Below are positions 26,806-35,893 of a stretch of 64,000 nucleotides of DNA, piece after piece. The position numbers and the translations under genes were made by a program. The notes below the pieces were generated by a model that did not search any database, was not told the origin of the DNA, and worked only from the letters and a program-made list of their open reading frames with translations. Origin of the DNA: Vasconcelosia minhoensis LEGE 07310 (GTDB lineage Bacteria; Cyanobacteriota; Cyanobacteriia; Phormidesmidales; Phormidesmidaceae); NCBI RefSeq assembly GCF_015207255.1, contig NZ_JADEXG010000009.1, positions 1 through 64,000 of the forward strand, written 5' to 3'. Positions within the stretch are counted from its first letter, which is position 1. The number at the start of each line of letters is the position of its first letter.

Positions 26806-27579
26806 CTAGCCGAAGGTAATGTCTAAAAACATCATGAGCACGAAGCCTGCCAGTACGCCCAGGGTGCCCTGCTGATTCAGCCCCTTGTGGTCAATCTCGG
26901 GAATAATCTCATCTACGATGACGTAGAGCATCGCCCCGGCGGCAAAGGCCATTCCCCAAGGCAGCAGCGGCTCGGCCAGGCTGACGACGCCCGCGCCAAA
27001 CAGGCCACCCACCGGCTCTATCAGACCTGTCAGGGTAGAAATACCCAGGGCATAGCGGGCCGAATAGCCCAGGTTGCGCAGCGCGATCGCGACGACCAGT
27101 CCCTCGGGAATATTTTGCAGACCGATCCCTCCGGCCAGGGCCAGGCCGCCCGCCGTATCGCCGCCGCCAAAGCCCACACCGACAGCCAGTCCCTCGGGGA
27201 AGTTGTGAAGCGCGATCGCGATCACAAACAGCCAGATCTGCTCAAAATTCTCCCGCAGCTTACCTTCCTTGCCCTTAAAGAAATGCTCGTGGGGAAAGAA
27301 AACATTCGCAGCAAACAGCGCCATCCCACCCATCATCAGACCAGCGACCATAATCAGCGCCGACACCGGTTGCGAGGCCCCCTGCTTAACCGCCGCGTCA
27401 ATGCCCGGAATCAGTAGCGAAAAGGAGGTGGCCGCCAGCATCACGCCGCCGCCAGCGCCGAGCAAAAGCCCCTGAGTCCTTTCCGAGAGGGTAAAGGGCA
27501 GCAGCACCGGCAGGGCCCCTACTCCCGTGCAGAGTCCCGCCCCCAGACTCGCCAAGGTGCCAATCCAAACCGTATCCAT
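26806..27579 (-). CDS. ZIP family divalent metal transporter
   Basis: 257 residues and about eight membrane helices. The ZIP metal-path motifs are HNFPEGLAVG (helix 4) and QNIPEGLVVA (helix 5); a His-containing cytoplasmic loop (FFPHEHFFKGKEGK) lies between helices 3 and 4. ZIP proteins bring Zn2+, Fe2+ or Mn2+ into the cytosol; the metal is not predictable here. ATG 27579 is the start (TTG precedes it). The gene begins 15 nt after the stop of cysK, so the two are cotranscribed. Confidence 0.92.
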   Translation of the reverse strand: MDTVWIGTLASLGAGLCTGVGALPVLLPFTLSERTQGLLLGAGGGVMLAATSFSLLIPGIDAAVKQGASQPVSALIMVAGLMMGGMALFAANVFFPHEHFFKGKEGKLRENFEQIWLFVIAIALHNFPEGLAVGVGFGGGDTAGGLALAGGIGLQNIPEGLVVAIALRNLGYSARYALGISTLTGLIEPVGGLFGAGVVSLAEPLLPWGMAFAAGAMLYVIVDEIIPEIDHKGLNQQGTLGVLAGFVLMMFLDITFG

Positions 27580-27594
27580 CAATGCTTAAAATTC

Positions 27595-28593
27595 TCAGTC
27601 GCGACTTGGGGGCAGCAGTTGGTCAGACCAAAGCCCTTTTGATTCTAGCCATTCGCGGCTAAAAATCTTGGACTGATAGCGCGAGCCGCTGTCGCAGAGA
27701 ATCGTGACAATGGTATGGCCCGGCCCCATCTGCTTGGCTAGCGCCACCGCCGCGCCCACGTTGATCCCCACCGATCCGCCCATATATAGGCCGTCCTGGT
27801 AGAGCAGCTGGTAGATCACCCGCAGCGCTGCGGGGTCGTCCACCTGCAGTGCGTCGTCGATGGGCGCTCCTTCCATATTGGCGGTGATTCGGCTATTGCC
27901 GATGCCCTCTGTTACGGAATTGCCCTCCGGCTGAATCTCGCCGGTTTTGACATAGCTATAGAGGCCGCTGCCCATAGGGTCAGCCACGACACAGCGGATG
28001 TCGGGATTCTTTTCCTTGAAAAATAAGGACGCTCCGGCATAGGTGCCCCCAGTTCCGGTGGCGGCAGTCCAGGCGTGAATCTGACCGTCGGTCTGGTGCC
28101 AAATTTCCGGTGCGGTGGTTTCGTAATGGGCCAGGCGGTTGGCGAGGTTGTCGAACTGGTTGGCCCAGATGGCGTTGTCGAGTTCCTCGGCTAGACGACC
28201 CGACACTTTGACATAGTTATTCGGGTCGCGATAGGGCACCGCTGGCACGGTTCGCACATCGGCTCCTAAGGTCCGCAGCAGGTCAATTTTTTCGGCGGAC
28301 TGGGTCTCAGGGATGACAATCAGGCAGCGATAGCCCTTGGCATTGCAGATGTGGGTGAGGCCAATCCCCGTATTGCCCGCCGTGCCCTCGACGACGGTGC
28401 CACCCGGCTGTAGCTGGCCCTTTTTCTCTGCTTCTTCGATGATGTAGAGCGCCGCCCGGTCTTTGACGGAACCGCCCGGATTGAGGAATTCAGCCTTACC
28501 TAAAATTTCACAGCCGGTCTCATCGCTGAAGCTGTTAATCCGAATTAGGGGCGTATTGCCGACGGTTCCGACAAAACCCGTTTTGATATCCAT
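27595..28593 (-). CDS. cysK: cysteine synthase A
   Basis: 332 residues of a fold-type II PLP enzyme. The PLP lysine is in NPGGSVKDRAALY, the phosphate loop in VEGTAGNTGIGL, and the later GTGGTYAG and CDSGSRYQSKIFS follow the O-acetylserine sulfhydrylase pattern. It joins sulfide to O-acetylserine to make cysteine. It is the longer cyanobacterial form, with a C-terminal extension SREWLESKGLW. ZIP transporter gene follows in the same transcript. CCA-adding enzyme gene lies 66 nt upstream on the same strand and may belong to the unit. Confidence 0.93.
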   Translation of the reverse strand: MDIKTGFVGTVGNTPLIRINSFSDETGCEILGKAEFLNPGGSVKDRAALYIIEEAEKKGQLQPGGTVVEGTAGNTGIGLTHICNAKGYRCLIVIPETQSAEKIDLLRTLGADVRTVPAVPYRDPNNYVKVSGRLAEELDNAIWANQFDNLANRLAHYETTAPEIWHQTDGQIHAWTAATGTGGTYAGASLFFKEKNPDIRCVVADPMGSGLYSYVKTGEIQPEGNSVTEGIGNSRITANMEGAPIDDALQVDDPAALRVIYQLLYQDGLYMGGSVGINVGAAVALAKQMGPGHTIVTILCDSGSRYQSKIFSREWLESKGLWSDQLLPPSRD

Positions 28594-28659
28594 GCCTGGC
28601 CAGTATGACGGTCAATCCCTATCCTACTGGGCAAAGGCAACCCCTGCTGGAATCATCAG

Positions 28660-29901
28660 CTATTTTTGGGCCCGCGCCCAGTCCAGCGCCGCAGCGGCGG
28701 AGGTAATCTGCCCTTCGGCCTGGGCCAGCGCGATCGCGTCTAGCAGCTGGCCGATGCGCCGACTGGGTTTGAGCTGGAGCGCCTGCATCAGGTCTCGGCC
28801 TGTCACCAGGGGCATGGGGTGGGCTACCGGGTCGTCTGGGGTGAGATAGCGCTGGATCAGCGATCGCACTAGCCCCAATTCCGCTCCCTGCGCCGCCGCC
28901 ACCAGCGTAACCGCAGGAAAGCTCTCGCCCGTCTGCTGGAATAAAAAATATTGCTGCCGCAGCGAAAGCGGCCCTTCGATCAGCGCGTCAATGTAGGGCT
29001 GGCTGCGCAGAATTGCCAGAATCGCCTGTAGCTCAGCCCGGCTATATTTTAGCTGCGTCAGCTGGACCTCGGCCGCCTCGGGGTCGGCAGGGAGCAACTG
29101 ACTCAGCCGGGCCGCCTTCACCCAGCTACGATGAACGCTCGCCGGCCGGGTTTTAATCCAGCCAAATAGAACGGTGCCATAGCCCGGGATCGCCTGCCGC
29201 AGCAGCTCAACAGCCTGGTCAACGGCCCGCAGCCGGTCCAACGGCTCCGCCCCGACCTGGGGCAGCCAAAATTTCAGCAGCCCTGCCTGCCACGCCTGCC
29301 GCAGCGGCTCGGAACTATCGGTCTGGCTGAGCAAAATATCCAGCTCGGTGCGAAATCGTTCGGCGGCGACCTGAGCTAGCAGCGGAGCCAGTTCACTGAT
29401 CGCAGCCTCGGTTACCGGTTCAATCTGAAAGCCGAGCTGGGCCGACTGGCGGTAGGCCCGGAGCAGCCGCAGCGGGTCGTCTGCCAAATTCTGCGGCGCG
29501 ACCATGCGGATCTGGCCCGCCTTCAGGTCGCTCAGGCCGCCTAGCGGATCGATGGTCTGCTGGCTGTGGGGATGGTACGCGATCGCGTTTACCGTAAAGT
29601 CCCGCCGCCGCAGATCTGCCTCCAGCGACGCCCCCTGCTGCTGGGCAAAATCCGCCGTCGCCTGGGCGAACACCACCCGGGCAATCTGGCGCTGCGGGTC
29701 GAGCAGTACAAACCCAGCCTGACAGCGATCGGCAATCTGCCGCGCCGTTTCGACCGCCCGCTCCGGCAGGACAAAGTCGAGATCCAGATAGGCACTCTGC
29801 CGGTTGAGCAGCGCATCGCGGACGCTACCGCCGACCAGGTGGGCTGTTTGAGGCAATAGGTCTAGCGAAAACGGCCAGGTTTGGGGAGACAGAGCAGACA
29901 T
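28660..29901 (-). CDS. tRNA CCA-end nucleotidyltransferase / poly(A) polymerase family
   Basis: 413 residues of the class II nucleotidyltransferase family: the GGSVRDALL motif, catalytic DLDFVLP, LRRRDFTVNAIAY, and QNLADDPLRLLRAYRQSAQLGF. The C-terminal region is helical with no HD motif. In cyanobacteria such proteins complete the 3' CCA of tRNA, sometimes split into CC- and A-adding enzymes; which activity applies cannot be read here. The start is ATG 29901 (MSALSPQ) or 29925; neither has a clear ribosome binding site. The next gene downstream on this strand is cysK. Confidence 0.88.
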   Translation of the reverse strand: MSALSPQTWPFSLDLLPQTAHLVGGSVRDALLNRQSAYLDLDFVLPERAVETARQIADRCQAGFVLLDPQRQIARVVFAQATADFAQQQGASLEADLRRRDFTVNAIAYHPHSQQTIDPLGGLSDLKAGQIRMVAPQNLADDPLRLLRAYRQSAQLGFQIEPVTEAAISELAPLLAQVAAERFRTELDILLSQTDSSEPLRQAWQAGLLKFWLPQVGAEPLDRLRAVDQAVELLRQAIPGYGTVLFGWIKTRPASVHRSWVKAARLSQLLPADPEAAEVQLTQLKYSRAELQAILAILRSQPYIDALIEGPLSLRQQYFLFQQTGESFPAVTLVAAAQGAELGLVRSLIQRYLTPDDPVAHPMPLVTGRDLMQALQLKPSRRIGQLLDAIALAQAEGQITSAAAALDWARAQK

Positions 29902-30048
29902 AGGGTTTAAACCGCAGTTTTTCATTTTGCAACATTCCCATCGCAGGTGAGAAGGGTTCGCGATGCCTGCGCTAGAGTAAGAGCAAATAATCGGCTCCTA
30001 GTGGCTCCTAGTGGCGCTTGGGGGCTGCGCCGTTCAGGATGAGTCGCC

Positions 30049-30330
30049 ATGTGTATTTGCGTAAACTGCCACTACGTTGACCGCTGCATTACCTACCACG
30101 CGGTCGAGGCCAATCATCAGCAGCCCCACCTGACGATGTCTCCCAGCTTTGAGCCCGATAACCCGACGGTTAACGCCAACATCATGCCGCCCAAGGCGCG
30201 GGTTGAGGGCGACCGAATCGTACAGGATGGCGACTTTGGCTTCGAATATGACGTCGTTGGCTGCAACAGCTTCTTGAAAGAGCAGGGCAAATGGGCGAAG
30301 CTTCGCCCCGGCGAGGCCATTCCCACCTAG
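30049..30330 (+). CDS. ycf34: Ycf34 iron-sulfur protein
   Basis: 93 residues: starts MCICVNCHYVDRC, with conserved Cys residues (positions 2, 4, 7 and 13), and a later VGCNSFLKEQGKWAKLRPGE. This is Ycf34, found in cyanobacteria and plastids of algae, and shown in Synechocystis to bind an iron-sulfur cluster and to affect photosynthetic electron flow. The gene ends 20 nt before the Ser/Thr kinase gene, so they may be cotranscribed. Confidence 0.95.
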   Translation: MCICVNCHYVDRCITYHAVEANHQQPHLTMSPSFEPDNPTVNANIMPPKARVEGDRIVQDGDFGFEYDVVGCNSFLKEQGKWAKLRPGEAIPT

Positions 30331-30350
30331 CCCTATCGTCCTCTAAATCT

Positions 30351-32261
30351 ATGAGCTACTGCCTGAATCCGGCCTGCCCCCAGCCGCAGAATCCGGCAGA
30401 CGCCAACTACTGTCAGACCTGCGGAACGCCGCTGATTTTAGCCGAACGCTACCGGGCAATCAGTTTAATTGGCCAGGGCGGTTTTGGCCGCACGCTGCTA
30501 GCAGAGGCTGCTGGTCGCGATAGCGGGGATACCCCGTCCGGCAGGTGCGTGATCAAACAGCGGATTTTTAACCGGGGTCGGCTGTCCTCAGCTGATTTAG
30601 ACCTGTCCAAATCTTTTCAGCAGGAAGCTGAGCGACTGCAGCGGCTAGGGGAACATCCCCAAATCCCGCGCCTTTTGGACTATGTAGAAACCGAGCTGGG
30701 CCAGTTTTTAATTCAGGACTGGATTGCGGGACCCAACCTAGAGCAGCGGCTGGCGGCAGAAGGCCCCTGGGCAGAACCGCTCTTGCAGAACCTGCTGAAG
30801 TCACTGCTGACTGTACTGGAGTACGTCCATAGCTTTCAGATTATCCATCGCGATCTCAAACCGGCCAATATCATCTGGGCCGCGCCCGCCCCGCCCGTAC
30901 TGGTTGACTTTGGGGCTGCCAAGCAGCTTTCGCGACTGGAATCGCCCCAGACGGGCACCGTCATCGGCAGCGCCGGCTATGCCGCCCCCGAACAGACCAT
31001 GGGCCAGGCGGTTTACGCCAGCGACCTCTACAGCCTGGGCGTCGTCTGCATTCACCTGCTCACAGGACTCCACCCGTTCGACCTCTACTCCGTCAGCGAA
31101 GACCGCTGGGTCTGGCAAACCTATCTAACCCAGCCCGTCACCCCCCACCTCGCCCAGGTGCTCGACGGCCTGCTGGCCCGCTCTCTCCAGCAGCGCTACC
31201 CCACCGCCGCCGCCGCTAACCAAGCCCTAAAGCAGAATCGCTATTCCCTGAAGCCGCTGCTGAACCAGGTGCGATCGCGCCTCATCCCATCCATCCAGGC
31301 ACCCATCCACCTAGGCAGGGAAACCCTACCCCATCACCCCATCACCCCATCACGCCAAACCTGGCACCCCCACCACCGCCTCACCCCCCCAGGCCTCACC
31401 CAAGCCCTAGCGATCAGCCCCGACAGCCGCACCCTAGCCACCGCCGGCCAAGATGCCGCCATTCGACTTTGGGATCTCAACCGGGGTGAATGCCTGCATA
31501 CCTTCCGACGCGGACGGCTGCTGGGCGGGGGACATCGCGATCGCGTCACCGCCCTCCAGTTCCATCCCGATGGCAGAGTGCTCTACAGCAGCAGCGAAGA
31601 CGGCACCCTGAAAGAGTGGGACGTCGGCGAATATCAGCTGCTAAATACGCTCCCCGCCCAGGGTTGGACGCCGACTGCGCTGAGCCTAACCGCCGATGGT
31701 AAAACCCTGATTAGCGCCGGAGTGGCCGGTCAGATTACGTTTTGGGACATCGCCACCCTAACGCCTCGGCAAACGCTAGCCCCCCATCGCGAACGGGTCA
31801 CTGCCCTGGTCAGCACCGAACACCAGCTCGCCAGCGCCAGCTGGGACGGAACCGTCCGACTCTGGCAGCTGCCTGAACTCAAGCCAATTAAATCTTTCAA
31901 AGCCCACGATGCTCAGGTGACGGCGCTAGCGCTGCGGCCTCAGGGGGACTATCTGGTTAGCGGCGGCAGTGAGGGCATTGTCAAGCGCTGGACGCTCAAT
32001 GGCCAGATAGTCCAGACCCCGCTCTATACTGCTACGAGCGGCATTACGGCCCTGGCCCTCTGCCCAGGTAAGCCTCACCTGGCCGTCGGCAGCGGAGACA
32101 GTCTGCTGACAATTTGGCAGATTGAGACCGGCGACTGTATGGCCAAAATTGAGCATGGCTGGGGACTGGTCGCGATCGCGTTCACCCCCGATGGCCAAAC
32201 GCTAGTCACCAGCAGCGCCGATGAGGTAATTTCAGTTTGGCAAAGAAAAGAGTCTGGGTAG
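30351..32261 (+). CDS. Ser/Thr protein kinase with zinc ribbon and WD40 propeller
   Basis: 637 residues. A zinc-ribbon-like N-terminus (CLNPACPQPQN... CQTCGTPL, four Cys) leads to a protein kinase domain (about 38-285) with GQGGFGRTLLA loop, a Lys in CVIKQR, catalytic HRDLKPANI and DFGAAKQ. A Pro/His-rich linker (about 310-345) that contains an STRR-derived repeat (31330-31353) joins it to seven WD40 units (about 345-637), enough for one propeller. Starts at ATG 30351; a longer frame overlapping ycf34 is not supported. Such kinases are common in cyanobacteria and act in signalling by phosphorylating partners recognised through WD40. The linked gene order suggests partial coupling to ycf34; the LD-carboxypeptidase follows 44 nt later. 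Confidence 0.92.
   Translation: MSYCLNPACPQPQNPADANYCQTCGTPLILAERYRAISLIGQGGFGRTLLAEAAGRDSGDTPSGRCVIKQRIFNRGRLSSADLDLSKSFQQEAERLQRLGEHPQIPRLLDYVETELGQFLIQDWIAGPNLEQRLAAEGPWAEPLLQNLLKSLLTVLEYVHSFQIIHRDLKPANIIWAAPAPPVLVDFGAAKQLSRLESPQTGTVIGSAGYAAPEQTMGQAVYASDLYSLGVVCIHLLTGLHPFDLYSVSEDRWVWQTYLTQPVTPHLAQVLDGLLARSLQQRYPTAAAANQALKQNRYSLKPLLNQVRSRLIPSIQAPIHLGRETLPHHPITPSRQTWHPHHRLTPPGLTQALAISPDSRTLATAGQDAAIRLWDLNRGECLHTFRRGRLLGGGHRDRVTALQFHPDGRVLYSSSEDGTLKEWDVGEYQLLNTLPAQGWTPTALSLTADGKTLISAGVAGQITFWDIATLTPRQTLAPHRERVTALVSTEHQLASASWDGTVRLWQLPELKPIKSFKAHDAQVTALALRPQGDYLVSGGSEGIVKRWTLNGQIVQTPLYTATSGITALALCPGKPHLAVGSGDSLLTIWQIETGDCMAKIEHGWGLVAIAFTPDGQTLVTSSADEVISVWQRKESG
31330..31353 (-). repeat. STRR-type 8-bp repeat within kinase coding sequence
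   Basis: Three perfect units CCCATCAC (GTGATGGG on the minus strand), the same unit as in the intergenic repeat at 23-57. It codes for His/Pro/Ile residues in the linker between kinase and WD40 domains, in a region of low complexity from about 31270 to 31400. Confidence 0.8.
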
Positions 32262-32305
32262 CTCGATTTCACAGTCACCAACCCCCTGTCACAAAGCACT
32301 TCCCT

Positions 32306-33208
32306 ATGCCACCGCCGCTGAAAATTCCGCCGCTGCTCCAGCCGGGCGATCGGCTCTACGTGATTGCGCCCAGCGGGCCACTGCGGGAGCGAGATAAATT
32401 TGAGCAGGGGCTAGCGATTTGGCGATCGCGGGGCTACCAGCTCCAGCTTTGCGCCGGCTATGACGGTCGCTGGGGTCACCTGGCCGGACTAGACGAGCAG
32501 CGCCGGGAGCAGCTGTTGACCGCGCTCAAGGATCCGGACTGCCGGGGCATTCTCTGCGCTCGGGGCGGCTATGGCGGGGCGCGGCTGCTGGAGGACTGGC
32601 GCTGGCCGCAGGTTGAGCCCAAGTGGCTAATCGGCTTTTCTGACATCACCAGCCTGCTGTGGAGCTGGAGTCAGCAGGGTGTTTCCGGCGTCCATGGGCC
32701 GCTGCTGACGACGCTGGCAGCGGAGCCAGACGGGTCGCGATCGCGGCTCTTTAACTGGGTAGAGCGGGGAGAGCTGCCGCCGCTGCGGGGTAAGGGCTGG
32801 GGCGGCGGAAAGGCGACCGGACGCTTGCTGCCGGGCAACCTCACGGTCGCGACCCATCTGCTGGGAACCGCTGTAGAACCTAGCCTGGACGACGTGATTC
32901 TGGCCTTTGAAGACGTCGGCGAAGCGCCCTACAGAATCGACCGAATGCTCACCCAGTGGCGCATGATGGGCAAATTTCAAAGGGCGAAAGGGATTGCCCT
33001 GGGCCGCTTCAGCCAGTGGCAGCCCGCCCAGCAGATGCCGACGCTGACCGTCGATGAAACGCTGCGAGACCGGCTGGCCGACCTCGGCATCCCCATCGTC
33101 TCCCAACTGCCCTTTGGCCATGACGGGGAAAATGCGACGCTGCCCGTTGGCATTCAGGTTCGGCTAGATGGAAATACGGGCGAAATGTCATTCCCAGACT
33201 TTCAGTAG
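32306..33208 (+). CDS. LD-carboxypeptidase (muramoyltetrapeptide carboxypeptidase, S66)
   Basis: 300 residues. The catalytic Ser is in WLIGFSDITSLL, an Arg/Gly-rich GILCARGGYGGARLL segment precedes it, FEDVGEAPYRIDRML follows, and the catalytic Glu/His lie in the C-terminal region with FGHDGENATLPVG. S66 enzymes cut the terminal D-Ala from muropeptides during cell-wall recycling, in the cytosol. ATG 32306 (MPPPLKIPPLLQPGD) is the normal family start; the longer frame from 32237 overlaps the kinase stop and is rejected. Next gene is a rhomboid protease, same strand, 36 nt on. Confidence 0.93.
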   Translation: MPPPLKIPPLLQPGDRLYVIAPSGPLRERDKFEQGLAIWRSRGYQLQLCAGYDGRWGHLAGLDEQRREQLLTALKDPDCRGILCARGGYGGARLLEDWRWPQVEPKWLIGFSDITSLLWSWSQQGVSGVHGPLLTTLAAEPDGSRSRLFNWVERGELPPLRGKGWGGGKATGRLLPGNLTVATHLLGTAVEPSLDDVILAFEDVGEAPYRIDRMLTQWRMMGKFQRAKGIALGRFSQWQPAQQMPTLTVDETLRDRLADLGIPIVSQLPFGHDGENATLPVGIQVRLDGNTGEMSFPDFQ

Positions 33209-33244
33209 CCCGTACAATAAAGAAAATTTTGGATACAGCCTGCC

Positions 33245-33964
33245 GTGGTTCCCCTTAATGATGACAATCCGATTAGCATTACCCCCGTGGTCGTCTATAG
33301 CCTGATCGCGATTAATATCGTCATCTTTTTATTTGAGATGTCGCTATCGGAGCCAGCCCTACAGCAGTTTTTTAACACCTACGCTGTTGTGCCTGAGGAG
33401 CTCACGGCTAGCTTTACGGGGGGCGACGTCAATGCCGGGGGTGAGTGGCTAACCTTAATTAGCTCTCAGTTTCTCCACGGTGGTTTCCTGCACGTCGGCG
33501 GCAATATGCTTTACCTCTGGGTGTTTGGCAATAACATTGAAGACCAGCTCGGCCATGTCAAATTTCTAATTTTTTATCTCGCCTGCGGGGCATTAGCAGC
33601 GCTGGCGCAGTGGTTTTTTATGCCGACTTCGAATGTGCCGACGCTAGGGGCGAGTGGCGCGATCGCGGGCATTATGGGAGCCTACATCATCCGCTTCCCG
33701 CGAGCCAGAATTCTGACGCTGGTACCGCTGTTCATCTTTATTACGACTTTTCGGATTCCCGCCATATTTTTTCTTGGCTGGTGGTTTATTCAGCAGGCCC
33801 TCTATGGCCTCATGAGCTTAGGCGCAACTGCTAATACGGGCAGCGGCGGGGTTGCCTACTGGGCTCACGCGGGTGGTTTTGTCTTTGGCGTCGTTTTGGG
33901 GCCGATTCTGGGCCTGTTTTCAAAGCCGGGGGGACCGCCCAATCCCTATCGCTATCGTCGATAA
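33245..33964 (+). CDS. rhomboid family intramembrane serine protease
   Basis: 239 residues with six to seven membrane helices. The catalytic Ser is in LGASGAIAGIMGAY and the catalytic His in YWAHAGGFVFGVVLGP; the HGGFLHVGGNMLYLWVFG segment carries the family's conserved His/Asn. Rhomboids cut membrane helices of substrate proteins. The start is GTG 33245, since the only nearby ATG is in another frame. Its downstream neighbour is a DUF2301 membrane protein, 27 nt away, likely in the same transcript. Confidence 0.95.
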   Translation: MVPLNDDNPISITPVVVYSLIAINIVIFLFEMSLSEPALQQFFNTYAVVPEELTASFTGGDVNAGGEWLTLISSQFLHGGFLHVGGNMLYLWVFGNNIEDQLGHVKFLIFYLACGALAALAQWFFMPTSNVPTLGASGAIAGIMGAYIIRFPRARILTLVPLFIFITTFRIPAIFFLGWWFIQQALYGLMSLGATANTGSGGVAYWAHAGGFVFGVVLGPILGLFSKPGGPPNPYRYRR

Positions 33965-33991
33965 TGAGAATAGAGAGTCAATATTTAATCC

Positions 33992-34675
33992 ATGTTTTCT
34001 GAGGCGAAGATTATGCAGTCAGAAATGCAGTCCGAAGTTTACGAAGGCCAGTTTGGCAATTTTACGATTGAGCCCGAGGACCGGCGAGAGGTGGTAATCT
34101 ATCGCGCTGGGCTCGCGATTGCCGCCATCAGCTTTGCGGTAGGAACGCTGCTAACGCTCCAGTGGGGTGCTGAAAACTGGGCGATGCAGGCGGCCAGCGT
34201 CTGCTATGTCGTGCTGTGGGTGGCCCTGGGCGTCAGCCTCAGCTACATCCATATTTATTTAAGGGCGCTGCATCGGGCCATCCAGGTTTTCTGGGCGGTT
34301 GGCGGCGTCGCTAGCCTGGGCATTGCCCTGACCCAGCCCGGCCCGCTGGCGCTGACGGTCTATCAGCAGCCGCTGACCATTTTGGGCATTGGCTTCACCT
34401 TTGCGTCGCTCACCGGCATCTTCTTCAAAGAGGCAGTCTGCTTCAACCGATTTGAAACCAAGCTGCTGGCGCCGATTGTGCCGCTGCTGCTGCTGGGGCA
34501 TCTGGTCGGCTTTTTGCCCGCGTCGGTCGAAGCGGGGCTGCTGGCGGCCTGGGCCATCCTATTTGGCGTGTTTGCCCTGCGTAAAGGGGTACAGCCCATC
34601 CCGCCGGACATTGGCGATAAGAGTGTGTTTGCCTACCTGGCGCAGCAGCGCGAGCAGCAGTCTAGCGCCGTCTAA
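33992..34675 (+). CDS. DUF2301 integral membrane protein
   Basis: 227 residues with about six hydrophobic segments (roughly 40-60, 66-90, 98-116, 124-140, 150-172, 178-195), beginning QFGNFTIEPEDRREVVIYRAGL. This text and length fit the cyanobacterial DUF2301 family; the EAVCFNRFETK loop is a recognisable signature. Function is unknown, but the family is conserved in cyanobacteria and plants and the present gene follows a rhomboid protease. Start ATG 33992; ATGs at codon 8 or 12 are alternatives. Confidence 0.82.
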   Translation: MFSEAKIMQSEMQSEVYEGQFGNFTIEPEDRREVVIYRAGLAIAAISFAVGTLLTLQWGAENWAMQAASVCYVVLWVALGVSLSYIHIYLRALHRAIQVFWAVGGVASLGIALTQPGPLALTVYQQPLTILGIGFTFASLTGIFFKEAVCFNRFETKLLAPIVPLLLLGHLVGFLPASVEAGLLAAWAILFGVFALRKGVQPIPPDIGDKSVFAYLAQQREQQSSAV

Positions 34676-34757
34676 GCGGAATTGGGCACAATAGGCCAAT
34701 CGCTTTGGCCATCCGTTTGGCCGATAATTTAGCCAGACAATTGGCGGAGGCAGGGCC

Positions 34758-35837
34758 TTGGTCGGTGAGCGAGCCTATTGGCTAGCCTGGTCTCAGGTAA
34801 AGGGCGCAGGCCCGGTTTTAATCAAGCGCCTCTACGACCATTTTGGCTCGCTGGCGGTGGCCTGGGAGGCCGAGCCGAGCGAACTGCTACAGGTCGAGGG
34901 GATTGGCCTGCTGGGGGCAGATGAGCTGGTGGGATCGCGATCGCGTCTGCAACCCGCCGATTTGCTGGCTGAGCACGAAGCCCAAAATCGCGCCTTCTGG
35001 ACGCCCGCCGACGCCGACTATCCCGCCCTGCTGTTTGATATTCCCGACCCGCCGCCCGTTCTTTACTATCGCGGTCCGCTGCGGCTGAAGACGGCCATAG
35101 CGGTTGGTATTGTCGGCACCCGCAGCCCTTCCGCCTACGGGCGTCGCTGGACCCACCGACTAACTACGCGCCTGACCCAGCAGGGAATGGTGATTGTCTC
35201 TGGGCTGGCCGCCGGGATCGATACCGAAGCCCACAGCACCTGCCTCCAGCACCAGGGCCAGACGGTCGCGGTCTTGGGGACTGGCGTGAATGTCGCCTAC
35301 CCGTACAAAAACAAGCAGCTCCATCGAAAAATTGCTGAAACGGGACTGCTCCTGAGCGAATATCCTGACGGCACCCAGCCCGACCGCACCCACTTTCCTC
35401 GCCGCAATCGGATTATTGCCGGCCTCAGCCATGCCCTGCTGGTCACCGAGGCACCGGTTCGCTCAGGGGCGCTGATTACGGCTCGCTTGGCCAATGACTA
35501 TGGCCGCGATGTCTATGTTTTACCCAGTTCGCTGGAAAACCCCACCGGCTACGGCTGCCTGGCGCTGATCGACCAGGGCGGCCAGATTGTACTTAGCGAA
35601 GCCCACCTGTTAGACTCGCTCGGCGCTATTCCCGTCATTACCCCCGAAGCCGCCCCGCCCGATCTGGAATCGCCCCTGCGCGAAATCTTCAGCGCTATCT
35701 CTACCGAACCCATCCTGCTAGACCTGATTGTGCAAAAAACCCAAATGGAAACCGGTACCGTCTTAGCCGCTCTGATACATCTAGAGCTACTGGGCCTGGT
35801 CACCCAGGTACCCGGAATGCAGTACCAGCGCAGCTAG
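34758..35837 (+). CDS. dprA: DNA-processing protein DprA
   Basis: 359 residues with a SAM-like N-terminal domain (helix-hairpin-helix near 10-60), the Rossmann-like DprA fold (about 110-300: GTRSPSAYGRR, VSGLAAGIDTEAHS, LGTGVNVAYPYKN, SEYPDGTQPDRTHFPRRNRIIAGLS, EAPVRSGALITA) and a C-terminal winged helix (about 305-359) with LIHLELLGLVTQVPGMQYQR. It loads RecA on incoming single-stranded DNA during natural transformation. The start is TTG 34758, seven bases after GGAGG. Presence of dprA is consistent with competence, common in cyanobacteria. Confidence 0.94.
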   Translation: MVGERAYWLAWSQVKGAGPVLIKRLYDHFGSLAVAWEAEPSELLQVEGIGLLGADELVGSRSRLQPADLLAEHEAQNRAFWTPADADYPALLFDIPDPPPVLYYRGPLRLKTAIAVGIVGTRSPSAYGRRWTHRLTTRLTQQGMVIVSGLAAGIDTEAHSTCLQHQGQTVAVLGTGVNVAYPYKNKQLHRKIAETGLLLSEYPDGTQPDRTHFPRRNRIIAGLSHALLVTEAPVRSGALITARLANDYGRDVYVLPSSLENPTGYGCLALIDQGGQIVLSEAHLLDSLGAIPVITPEAAPPDLESPLREIFSAISTEPILLDLIVQKTQMETGTVLAALIHLELLGLVTQVPGMQYQRS

Positions 35838-35893
35838 GGCAAATGTTCAATGACTTCTAGCGCTTCTGGGCTCAATGGGCTAATCCGCTTCCC

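Noticed and set aside
30291-30350. Longer kinase N-terminus overlapping ycf34
   Set aside because: The extension has no family resemblance, and ATG 30351 starts directly at the zinc ribbon.
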